Shown here one piece after another: positions 1-5,397 of a stretch of DNA of 6,031 nucleotides. The notes beneath the pieces are model-generated. The model saw only the letters and a list, made by a program, of their open reading frames with translations, had not been told where the DNA came from and made no database searches. Both the position numbers and the translations under genes were made by a program. This DNA is from Thiobacillus sp. UBA6918 (GTDB taxonomy: Bacteria > Pseudomonadota > Gammaproteobacteria > Burkholderiales > Thiobacillaceae). Each line of letters opens with the position of its first letter. Within the stretch, counting starts at the first letter, position 1. Where the stretch lies: NCBI GenBank assembly GCA_002450925.1, contig DKAU01000121.1, positions 3,098-9,128 on the forward strand, given 5' to 3'.

Positions 1-327
1 GAGCTGCATTACGAAGGCTCCTGCGCCATCGACGAGAATTTGCTTGAAGCTGCGGACATCCGCGAGTACGAGCAGATCCAGATTTACAACGTCAGCAACG
101 GCGAGCGCTTCACCACCTATGCGATCCGCGCCCAGCGCGGGTCGGGCATCATTTCCGTCAACGGTGCGGCGGCGCACAAGGCCCAGCCTGGCGACATCAT
201 CATCATCGCCACCTATTCCCAATACAACGAACTGGAGCTTGCCCGCTATGCGCCCAATCTGGTTTATGTAAATCCGGAAAACCGCATTATCGATACGCGG
301 AACGCCATTCCCATGCAGGCTGCCTGA
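1..327 (+). CDS. panD: Aspartate 1-decarboxylase, 3' part (5' end outside window)
   Basis: PanD is a cytoplasmic pyruvoyl enzyme that decarboxylates L-aspartate to beta-alanine for pantothenate and coenzyme A synthesis. The proenzyme cuts itself at a Gly-Ser bond and the Ser becomes the pyruvoyl group. The first visible residues are ELHYEGSCAID, which contains that cleavage site (Gly6-Ser7 here, Gly24-Ser25 in the E. coli enzyme as I recall it). About 18 N-terminal residues, including the usual catalytic Lys9, therefore lie outside the window. The block ERFTTYAI supplies the equivalents of Arg54, Thr57 and Tyr58, and the family motif GIISVNGAAAH follows. The frame is open from base 1 to TGA at 325-327, giving 108 visible residues; with the missing part this matches the usual family length of about 126. 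The TTG at 40 is an internal Leu codon, not a start. A strong hairpin terminator follows. I see nothing abnormal in it. Confidence 0.97.
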   Translation, partial: ELHYEGSCAIDENLLEAADIREYEQIQIYNVSNGERFTTYAIRAQRGSGIISVNGAAAHKAQPGDIIIIATYSQYNELELARYAPNLVYVNPENRIIDTRNAIPMQAA

Positions 328-360
328 TTTGAACTGAAATCTTTTCAGGCTGCAGAAATA

Positions 361-387
361 CAAAACGCCCCGGATAGGGGCGTTTTG
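361..387. terminator. Bidirectional hairpin terminator between convergent panD and OmpA-like gene
   Basis: An 11-bp perfect stem, CAAAACGCCCC (361-371) with GGGGCGTTTTG (377-387), encloses a 5-nt loop GGATA. The A-rich and T-rich ends of the stem give a T run in either direction, so it can end panD transcripts from the left and the minus-strand OmpA-like gene from the right. A second, weaker 6-bp hairpin (CCTTCC at 395-400 with GGAAGG at 406-411) lies between it and the stop codon of the minus-strand gene; it has no T tract and I do not call it a separate terminator. Confidence 0.85.
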
Positions 388-421
388 CTTTGGACCTTCC
401 TTGTGGGAAGGCTGGAAAAGC

Positions 422-1657
422 TTACTTGGCAACCGTCACTTCAACCTCAACACGACGGTTGGGCTGCAGGCAGGAGATGAGTTCTGCCTTGGGCTGGTTT
501 TCGTCACAGTTCACGACGGGCTCGGTATCACCCTTGCCAGCAGTAATAATCTTGCCGGCCTTTACACCGTGCTTCTTGAGGTAGCTGGCAACGGCAGAAG
601 CGCGGGCCTGTGACAGCTTCATGTTGTAGGACGACTTGCCCATCTTGTCGGCATGCCCAATGACACGGATGGTCTCGATTGCACCAGCCGCCTTGATGTC
701 TGCTGCCAACGCATCCAGACTAGCTTTACCCTCGGCCGTCAGGTCTTTGATGGAAGCCTTGCCAGACTTGAACAGCGCGTCACCGGAAAGCGAAAGCTTG
801 CTCGTTGCGCCTTTTTGCAAAGCGGGCGCTGGCTGCAAATAGGGGTTCTTGCCGCTGCCGAAGAACGGGAGGCTGCTTGGCATCTGCATGCCGCCGCTTG
901 GCATGAAACCGTTGAACATACCCATCATGTTGCCCCAGGTGGAGGGGTCCATCACGTTGATCGGGCTTGTAACCGGTGCAGCCGGGCTCAGGTTGACTAC
1001 AGGATGCTTGGGGTACATGAAGGTCTGCCAGGGGCCGCTGAAATTGCCCTGAGGCATCATGGCGCCAGCCATGCTGCCGTAGAGTTGAGGATTGGCAGGA
1101 GCAAACATCAAGCCCCATACGCGTGGATCCGCGGGTGCCATCATCCATTTGAAGTAGGCGTTCGGGTCCATCATGGTCATGCCGGCCTGCATCATGCGCG
1201 GATCCATGGGCATCATGGCCCAGCGCATCATCTTGGACGGATCGGCCATGGAAAACGCATTTTGCATGTAAAAGTTGGGGTCCATCATGGCACCCATCCA
1301 GCGGCCATACATGCCGGGGTCCATGAATCCCATGTAATTGGACACAGCGGACGGCTGCATCATGCTGGAGGTTGTTCGGATCATGTTGCCCGGCTCCATC
1401 ATGAAAGGAATACCGGTATACATGATGGAAGGGTCAGTCATGGCCCCGAACCACTGGTTGAAAGTTCTCGGATCCTTGAATGCGGAACCATTCTGAGTGA
1501 AATCACCCATGCGATCGAGCCATTGCTGACCGGACATGGCAGGTGCCGCCTGGGTTGGGGCAGCGGCTGTTTTGGTGGTCGTTGCCTTCTGGGCTCCCAT
1601 CACTGAAGTGGCGGCAAATGCTACTGCCAGGGCAATGCTAATGCGAGCTATCTGCAT
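422..1657 (-). CDS. Exported OmpA-family protein with a Met-rich Asp-Pro tandem repeat region
   Basis: This is a 411-aa protein. Residues 1-22 form a signal peptide (MQIARISIALAVAFAATSVMGA), with cleavage likely near the Ala-Gln at 22-23. An Ala/Thr/Gln linker follows to about residue 40. Residues 61-201 are a tandem repeat of about 13 residues per unit, centred on Asp-Pro and very rich in Met and aromatics. A Pro/Gly-rich linker carries one more isolated unit near 236-247. Residues 287-411 are an OmpA-type peptidoglycan-binding domain: GHADKMG (Asp337), SYNMKLSQARASAV, and the terminal NRRVEVEV (Arg401/402), with a Cys pair NC...SC typical of many members. The protein is probably periplasmic and held to the cell wall; I see no beta-barrel domain. 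A GGAGA ribosome site (complement of 1664-1668) lies 6 nt before the ATG, supporting this start. The repeat function is unknown. Its Met content and the divergent bufferin operon suggest, without proof, a role in copper handling. Confidence 0.9.
   Translation of the reverse strand: MQIARISIALAVAFAATSVMGAQKATTTKTAAAPTQAAPAMSGQQWLDRMGDFTQNGSAFKDPRTFNQWFGAMTDPSIMYTGIPFMMEPGNMIRTTSSMMQPSAVSNYMGFMDPGMYGRWMGAMMDPNFYMQNAFSMADPSKMMRWAMMPMDPRMMQAGMTMMDPNAYFKWMMAPADPRVWGLMFAPANPQLYGSMAGAMMPQGNFSGPWQTFMYPKHPVVNLSPAAPVTSPINVMDPSTWGNMMGMFNGFMPSGGMQMPSSLPFFGSGKNPYLQPAPALQKGATSKLSLSGDALFKSGKASIKDLTAEGKASLDALAADIKAAGAIETIRVIGHADKMGKSSYNMKLSQARASAVASYLKKHGVKAGKIITAGKGDTEPVVNCDENQPKAELISCLQPNRRVEVEVTVAK
1055..1477 (-). 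repeat. Coding tandem repeat, about 11 units of 12-13 residues (38-39 bp)
   Basis: In the protein on the minus strand the Pro of each Asp-Pro (or Glu-, Gln-, Asn-Pro) falls at residues 63, 76, 89, 102, 114, 127, 140, 153, 165, 178 and 190, a spacing of 13 or 12 throughout. Typical units are MDPGMYGRWMGAM, MDPNAYFKWMMAP and ADPRVWGLMFAP. I count about 31 Met between residues 73 and 201. At DNA level the units have diverged, but some words remain, for example GGGTCCATCATGG at 1164-1176 and again at 1278-1290, 114 bp (three units) apart. The pattern suggests growth by tandem duplication followed by divergence under a constraint on Met, Asp-Pro and aromatic positions. Confidence 0.85.
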
Positions 1658-1770
1658 GATTTATCTCCAAAATATTGCTTAGAATCTTGAGTCCACCCCG
1701 GAACCATGTCCGGAGAATGAATGGATTTGTATTGCCAGCAGACAGGTTCAAAGGGGTCCGCACGTCCATA

Positions 1771-1799
1771 AGTATATTCGAAAATACGCCTAATGTCCG
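1771..1799 (-). promoter_or_regulatory. Candidate sigma-70 promoter of the OmpA-like gene with palindromic operator
   Basis: Read on the minus strand, CGGACA (complement of 1794-1799; 4 of 6 matches to TTGACA) is followed after 17 bp by TATACT (complement of 1771-1776; 5 of 6 matches to TATAAT). It would start a transcript near 1764 with a leader of roughly 107 nt. A 16-bp near-palindrome, GTATATTCGAAAATAC at 1772-1787, with one mismatched pair, overlaps the -10 element and could bind a repressor. Both calls rest only on sequence pattern. Confidence 0.35.
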
Positions 1800-2011
1800 C
1801 ATACCGAAACGGAAGTTTCAAATGCCAACGAATCAATGTTGCGCAAAATGGACAAAGCAATCGATCACATTTCCCTTTCGCCCCTATCTCACGATCCCGA
1901 ATCTTTTGTAAGGGGCGTTTCATTTGCCCGACTACCCTTCGGGAAACACACATAACCAGTTGATCAATGTAGTGGTTTCCGAAATGGCGGTTTCGTCATT
2001 TTTGTTGGCCG

Positions 2012-2041
2012 CGCAAGGTCTTCACTTCAAGGAGCCTTGCG
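2012..2041. promoter_or_regulatory. Inverted repeat in the bufA leader
   Basis: CGCAAGG (2012-2018) is repeated in inverted form as CCTTGCG (2035-2041), separated by 16 nt and ending 37 nt before the bufA start codon. It may be an operator or an mRNA leader hairpin. A 7-bp repeat can arise by chance, so confidence is low. Confidence 0.25.
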
Positions 2042-2078
2042 TTCTTACCTGTCTACATTTTTAAAAGGAATTTAAGGA

Positions 2079-2369
2079 ATGAGTATCCAAACCAAAGGTG
2101 CAGCACTTGCGGCCACGGCCGCTTTCATGGCTCTGTCCATCTCTGCCAATGCAGCCAGCAACCCATCCGGCAGCACTGGAGCAGCCGTCGCTGCCAGCGA
2201 CAAGGTACATTGCTACGGCGTGACTTCCTGCAAGGGCAGCAGCGACTGCAAGACCACCGAAAACAAGTGCAAAGGCATGAACGCATGCGGCGGCCACGGC
2301 TTCAAGGCCATGGAAGCCAAGGCCTGTCTGGACAAAGGCGGCGTCATTGCCGACGTTTCCAGCAAGTAA
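2079..2369 (+). CDS. bufA: Bufferin-type precursor peptide, periplasmic metallophore (BufA2-like)
   Basis: This 96-aa precursor has a Sec signal peptide (residues 1-25, cleavage after ANA) and a spacer rich in Ser and Ala. Its cysteine-rich core has six Cys, at 45, 51, 57, 64, 70 and 83. The core motifs HCYGV, SCKGSSDCK and CKGMNAC match the second bufferin group rather than the four-Cys DUF2282 group. In the known family the MNIO enzyme BufB, with BufC, oxidises core cysteines to heterocycles in the cytoplasm. The peptide is then exported and binds copper, protecting the cell from excess. The next two genes are exactly these enzymes, which supports the call. The start has a good ribosome site, AAAGGA at 2064-2069, 9 nt before the ATG. 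One unit reads CGG (70-72) where related peptides usually have CKG, by memory of the family. The stop codon is 5 nt from a terminator hairpin, suggesting that most transcripts encode only this peptide. Confidence 0.88.
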   Translation: MSIQTKGAALAATAAFMALSISANAASNPSGSTGAAVAASDKVHCYGVTSCKGSSDCKTTENKCKGMNACGGHGFKAMEAKACLDKGGVIADVSSK

Positions 2370-2374
2370 ACGGG

Positions 2375-2402
2375 AAATCCAGGCCTGAGGCCTGGATTTT
2401 TT
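2375..2402 (+). terminator. Hairpin terminator just after bufA, probably partial
   Basis: An 11-bp stem, AAATCCAGGCC (2375-2385) with GGCCTGGATTT (2389-2399), has a 3-nt loop and runs into six T (2397-2402), a standard intrinsic terminator. It begins 5 nt after the bufA stop, yet bufB and bufC follow in the same direction with no visible promoter of their own. It therefore likely lets a fraction of transcripts through, giving much precursor and little enzyme. Confidence 0.75.
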
Positions 2403-2443
2403 AGCCTGTGCCCTGACTTCAGGGTGCTGGCTAAAAAATCCAG
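2392..2443 (+). promoter_or_regulatory. Alternative long hairpin overlapping the bufA terminator (attenuator-like)
   Basis: CTGGATTTTTTAGCC (2392-2406) pairs perfectly over 15 bp with GGCTAAAAAATCCAG (2429-2443). Inside it CCCTGA (2411-2416) faces TCAGGG (2419-2424), flanked by two 4-nt internal loops. The 5' arm of this hairpin contains most of the 3' arm and T tract of the terminator at 2375-2402, so the two structures exclude each other. TTCAGGG (2418-2424) could also pair with CCCTGAA at 2447-2453. The sequence pairing is seen directly; regulation is inferred. It might also act simply as an mRNA-protecting structure. Confidence 0.6.
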
Positions 2444-2471
2444 ATCCCCTGAATGATTGGTTAAACCTGAC

Positions 2472-3332
2472 ATGACGACTTCAACCAATTTGCTCCGAAC
2501 AAAATCTCCCGGTTTCGGCCTGGGGCTGCGCCCCGTCCATTACCCCGATTTCCTGCGCGAGAAGCAGGCCGTCGACTGGCTGGAAATCATCTCCGAGAAC
2601 TACATGGTGCCCGGTGGCAGACCAATCGCCATGCTGGATGCCATCCGCAAAGACTACCCAATTGCAATGCATGGCGTTTCCATGTCCATCGGCTCTACGG
2701 ATGGTCTGGATACAGACTATCTGGCCGCACTGAGAAAACTCGTCAATTACGTTGAGCCCATGTGGGTTTCCGACCATCTTTGCTGGACAGGCGTACATGG
2801 CCGCAACTCGCACGACCTGCTCCCCCTCCCCTACAGCGAGGAAGCATTACGCCTAGTCGTTGCGCACGTAAAACAGGTGCAGGATCTGTTGGGCCGTCGC
2901 ATCCTGCTGGAAAACGTATCGAGCTATCTAAATTACCGCGCCTCCGAAATGAGCGAGTGGGAATTCCTGCGCGAAGTATCCGAGCAAGCGGACTGTCTGC
3001 TCCTGCTGGACGTCAACAACATCTATGTCAGCAGCATCAATCATCGATTTAGCGCGATCGATTTCCTGAATCACCTGCCCGTGGAGCGTGTACAGCAAAT
3101 TCACCTTGCCGGGCATAGCGATCATGGAGACTACATCGTGGATACCCACGACCACCCCGTGGCTGATCCGGTATGGGAGCTTTATCGTTACACCTGCTCA
3201 CGCTTCGGTGAAATTGCAACCATGATCGAACGCGACGACCACATTCCCGCACTGGAAGAATTGATCGCGGAACTTGATCGTGCACGCTCCATTTCAGCAG
3301 AATCGTTCGAAAAAGTGGAGCGCGCCGCATGA
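2472..3332 (+). CDS. bufB: DUF692 / MNIO-family oxidase, bufferin maturation enzyme BufB
   Basis: This 286-aa protein has the length and motifs of DUF692, the multinuclear non-heme iron-dependent oxidases (TIM-barrel fold) that include MbnB, TglH, HvfB and BufB. Conserved blocks with likely metal ligands run in order: GLGLRP (16-21), LEIISENYM (37-45, Glu38/Glu42), MHGVSMSIG (66-74, His67), VSDHLCW (99-105, Asp101/His102), LLENVSSYL (145-153, Glu147), LLDVNNIYVSS (178-188, Asp180/Asn182), IHLAGHSDH (210-218, His211/His215) and DTHDHPV (224-230). It should use iron and oxygen to modify Cys residues of BufA in the cytoplasm. I chose ATG 2472; an in-frame TTG at 2457 would add five residues. Neither start has a clear Shine-Dalgarno site, which with the upstream terminator implies low expression relative to bufA. 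Its stop overlaps the bufC start by 4 nt (ATGA), suggesting translational coupling. Confidence 0.93.
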   Translation: MTTSTNLLRTKSPGFGLGLRPVHYPDFLREKQAVDWLEIISENYMVPGGRPIAMLDAIRKDYPIAMHGVSMSIGSTDGLDTDYLAALRKLVNYVEPMWVSDHLCWTGVHGRNSHDLLPLPYSEEALRLVVAHVKQVQDLLGRRILLENVSSYLNYRASEMSEWEFLREVSEQADCLLLLDVNNIYVSSINHRFSAIDFLNHLPVERVQQIHLAGHSDHGDYIVDTHDHPVADPVWELYRYTCSRFGEIATMIERDDHIPALEELIAELDRARSISAESFEKVERAA

Positions 3333-4105
3333 AGCACCCACAATTATCCGAACTGCAAACCGGCTTCCATAACCACCTGCTCGACCTGCCCAACAGTTTT
3401 GTACAGGAAGTGGCTGATGGAGGAGGCATAACGGTTAATCACCGTCTGAACATTTACCACAACGCCTATCGCGTCCGCCTGGTCGAGACGCTTCAGGATG
3501 CGTTTGAGAAAACCTGGGCCTACCTGGGCGACGAGTTGTTCGAGTCCGCCGCGCGTGAATTCGTCGAAGAGACTCCGCCCCATAACCGCAACCTTCGCTG
3601 GTATGGGGCAGACTTTTCGGAATGGCTTGCAAAACGCTTCCCGGAAGATCTGGACATTTCAGAACTGGCCATGGTCGACTGGCAATTGCGTCGGGCTTTT
3701 GATGGCCCCAATGCCACGCCATTACGAGCTGAAGCCCTTGCCAAGCTGGAACCTGCTCAATGGGAAACCCTCGGCTTCAGATTTGTTCCCACCCTGTTCA
3801 TTGCACCACTTCAATACAACACCATTTCCATCTGGCATGCCCTGGACCAGGAACAGACACCACCTGTTGCCGAACGCTTGCCGGAACCCGCATGGATACT
3901 GATCTGGCGCAAGGAATGGCAGCCACACTTCCGGACAATCAAGTCAGCCGAACAGGCTGCACTGTCCCTTCTGATGGAGGGCAAAAGTTTTGCCGAGGTC
4001 TGTTCAGATTTAAGTGAGCAGTTTTCGGAACAGGAGGCCGCGGCAATCGCCGCCAACAGTCTTTATGCCTGGCTACAGGACGAACTGATTCTGGGCACAA
4101 TCTAA
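3329..4105 (+). CDS. bufC: DUF2063 (HvfC/BufC-type) partner protein of BufB
   Basis: This 258-aa protein carries the DUF2063 domain, once annotated as putative DNA-binding and now known as the HvfC/BufC N-terminal domain. Recognisable parts are the helical start LQTGFHNHLLD (9-19), the core YHNAYRVRLVETLQDAF (43-59), a predicted helical stretch near WLAKRFP (99-105) and AMVDWQLRRAFD (114-125). A C-terminal part of about 110 residues follows, less clearly conserved by eye. In characterised systems this partner forms a complex with the MNIO enzyme and helps present the precursor peptide; it is not a transcription factor. GGAG at 3317-3320 lies 8 nt before the ATG, within the end of bufB. No DoxX-like fourth gene and no sigma/anti-sigma pair is present next to it in this window; tRNA-Leu follows. 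Confidence 0.9.
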   Translation: MKHPQLSELQTGFHNHLLDLPNSFVQEVADGGGITVNHRLNIYHNAYRVRLVETLQDAFEKTWAYLGDELFESAAREFVEETPPHNRNLRWYGADFSEWLAKRFPEDLDISELAMVDWQLRRAFDGPNATPLRAEALAKLEPAQWETLGFRFVPTLFIAPLQYNTISIWHALDQEQTPPVAERLPEPAWILIWRKEWQPHFRTIKSAEQAALSLLMEGKSFAEVCSDLSEQFSEQEAAAIAANSLYAWLQDELILGTI

Positions 4106-4246
4106 AAAAACGGGTTCCTCAAGTTGGACGCGAACCAGCGTAGCAAGTGGCCAGAATCGTTTTGCCACCCGGCCCGGGTGGACTTCCCCATATGACAAAC
4201 CACCCCTCTTTGTGGCCACAACTTGCCCGTCTTTAAGGCTTTGGGC
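4106..4246. other. Intergenic region after bufC
   Basis: No gene is supported here. A GC-rich hairpin, CCACCC (4165-4170) with GGGTGG (4176-4181), has no T tract after it, and a perfect 12-bp palindrome TTGTGGCCACAA lies at 4210-4221. No clear intrinsic terminator for bufC is visible. Confidence 0.55.
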
Positions 4247-4252
4247 GATAAT
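4223..4252 (+). promoter_or_regulatory. Promoter of tRNA-Leu(CAA) with GC-rich discriminator
   Basis: TTGCCC (4223-4228) and GATAAT (4247-4252) are separated by 18 bp. The following bases, GCGCGGC, form a GC-rich discriminator typical of stable-RNA promoters under stringent (ppGpp) control. Transcription would begin near 4259, leaving a short 5' leader of about 14 nt before the tRNA. Confidence 0.7.
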
Positions 4253-4272
4253 GCGCGGCTTCACGCATCCAT

Positions 4273-4359
4273 GCCGGGATGGCGGAATCGGTAGACGCAG
4301 CGGATTCAAAATCCGCCGGTGGTAACACTGTGGGGGTTCGAGTCCCCCTCCCGGCACCA
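4273..4359 (+). tRNA. tRNA-Leu, anticodon CAA
   Basis: This 87-nt class II tRNA reads UUG leucine codons. Acceptor arm GCCGGGA (4273-4279) pairs with TCCCGGC (4349-4355), followed by discriminator A and an encoded CCA (4357-4359). The anticodon stem GCGGA/TCCGC (4300-4304, 4312-4316) holds the loop TTCAAAA with CAA at 4307-4309. The T arm is GGGGG-TTCGAGT-CCCCC (4332-4348). A 15-nt variable arm (4317-4331) with GTG/CAC pairing marks it as a leucine-type long-arm tRNA. It ends 12 nt before queA. Confidence 0.97.
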
Positions 4360-4371
4360 ATTTTCTCAGCC

Positions 4372-5397
4372 ATGCGGCTTTCCGATTTCGATTACCAACT
4401 GCCGGAAGAACTGATAGCCCAGTTTCCCGCTCGCGAGCGCAGTGCAAGCCGCCTGCTGCATGTGGATGGCACTCGACTTTCGGACCGTTTGTTTGCCGAA
4501 TTACCTGATCTGTTACTGCCTGGGGATTTGCTGGTTTTCAACGACACCCGTGTGATCAAGGCTCGCCTGTTCGGACAAAAGCCCACTGGGGGGCAGGTGG
4601 AAATCCTGATCGAGCGTTTGCTCGGCGAGAATGAGGCGCTGGCCTTTATGCGTGCCAGCAAAACGCCGAAACCCGGTTCTCGCATCCTGATCGAGAAAGG
4701 CATCGAATTCGAGATGCTGGGCAGGCAGGAGGATCTGTTCCATGTTCGCTGCCATGCGGCGGCGCCCTTGCTGGAAGTGCTGGAGCACCATGGAAAGCTG
4801 CCGCTGCCGCCTTACATTACCCACACCCCTGATCAAGTGGACGAGACGCGCTACCAGACCGTGTACGCCAACCAGCCGGGAGCGGTGGCCGCCCCAACAG
4901 CCGGGCTGCATTTTGACGAAGCTATGCTGTCCAGCCTCGACGCGAAAGGCATAAAACGGGCGACGGTGACCCTGCATGTTGGGGCGGGCACGTTTCAACC
5001 GGTGCGGGTAGAAAACATCACCGAGCATAAAATGCACAGCGAACATTTCTCCATACCTGAAACCACGGCACAAGCCATCCACGAAACAAAAGAGAATGGT
5101 GGGCGCGTCATGGCAGTCGGCACCACCAGCCTGCGTGCACTGGAATCAGCCGCTGCCAATGGTGGCGAGCTGGGGGCCGGCGAGGGTGACACCAACCTGT
5201 TCATCACCCCCGGCTACCAATTCAAGGTGGTCGAGCGCCTGCTCACCAATTTTCATTTACCCAAGTCCACGCTGCTGATGCTGGTTTCGGCCTTTGGTGG
5301 CTACGACAGTCTGCGCGCTGCCTATAAGCACGCGGTTGAGCAACAATATCGGTTTTTCAGCTACGGCGATGCCATGTTGATCGAAAGACAAGCATGA
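4372..5397 (+). CDS. queA: S-adenosylmethionine:tRNA ribosyltransferase-isomerase
   Basis: QueA transfers and isomerises the ribosyl part of S-adenosylmethionine onto 7-aminomethyl-7-deazaguanine in tRNA, giving epoxyqueuosine at position 34 of Asp, Asn, His and Tyr tRNAs. The 341-aa length fits the family. Visible family blocks are DFDYQLPEELIAQFP (5-19), LVFNDTRVIKARL (54-66), APTAGLHF (174-181), LHVGAGTFQPVR, EHKMHSEHF, VGTTSLRALESA (249-260), LTNFHLPKSTLLMLVSAF and the C-terminal YRFFSYGDAMLI. I chose ATG 4372 because family members begin with a MRLSDFDY-like sequence; the open frame further upstream (from 4279) only translates the tRNA. There is no Shine-Dalgarno site and only 12 nt separate it from the tRNA. 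The stop overlaps the tgt start by 4 nt, so the two form an operon. Confidence 0.97.
   Translation: MRLSDFDYQLPEELIAQFPARERSASRLLHVDGTRLSDRLFAELPDLLLPGDLLVFNDTRVIKARLFGQKPTGGQVEILIERLLGENEALAFMRASKTPKPGSRILIEKGIEFEMLGRQEDLFHVRCHAAAPLLEVLEHHGKLPLPPYITHTPDQVDETRYQTVYANQPGAVAAPTAGLHFDEAMLSSLDAKGIKRATVTLHVGAGTFQPVRVENITEHKMHSEHFSIPETTAQAIHETKENGGRVMAVGTTSLRALESAAANGGELGAGEGDTNLFITPGYQFKVVERLLTNFHLPKSTLLMLVSAFGGYDSLRAAYKHAVEQQYRFFSYGDAMLIERQA

Larger units (their letters stand above)
1658..2078. other. Divergent intergenic region between OmpA-like gene and bufA
   Basis: These 421 bp separate two genes that start in opposite directions. The region is more AT-rich than its neighbours. It holds a candidate minus-strand promoter near 1771-1799 with a near-palindrome on it, a small hairpin CGAAA/TTTCG (1980-1984 with 1991-1995), an 8-bp palindrome TTGATCAA (1960-1967) and a 7-bp inverted repeat in the bufA leader (2012-2041). 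I could not find a convincing sigma-70 or ECF promoter for bufA. A minus-strand open frame covers 1648-1953 but uses codons unlike the neighbours and is not called a gene. Confidence 0.6.

Noticed and set aside
1055..1477. CRISPR-like or non-coding repeat array
   Set aside because: The repeats are in frame within one coding sequence, diverged at DNA level and conserved at protein level, with no spacers.
653..1606. Long plus-strand open frame with a strikingly His-rich product
   Set aside because: It is antisense to the Met-rich OmpA-like gene. ATG codons read on the opposite strand as CAT (His), which explains both the composition and the lack of stops. The minus frame has the signal peptide, the ribosome site and the OmpA domain.
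1648..1953. 101-aa minus-strand open frame just upstream of, and overlapping, the OmpA-like start
   Set aside because: It contains a CPFC motif, but it uses many codons rare in the neighbours (AGA, AGG, ATA, CGA) and has no good ribosome site at its ATG. It also covers the candidate promoter. It could be a decayed gene, but nothing supports it positively.
4165..4181. GC-rich hairpin after bufC as an intrinsic terminator
   Set aside because: The stem is only 6-7 bp and there is no T tract after it, so I do not call a terminator.
4210..4221. 12-bp palindrome TTGTGGCCACAA as an operator
   Set aside because: It lies just upstream of the tRNA -35 element, but there is no partner site or known motif; one palindrome of this size is weak evidence.
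4279..4371. Upstream extension of the queA frame
   Set aside because: These 31 codons translate the tRNA-Leu gene itself; QueA proteins begin at the MRLSDFDY-like sequence encoded from 4372.
4073..4447. Minus-strand open frame with a GGGLEPPQ...RRILNPL product
   Set aside because: This is the familiar false protein made by reading a tRNA gene on the opposite strand.
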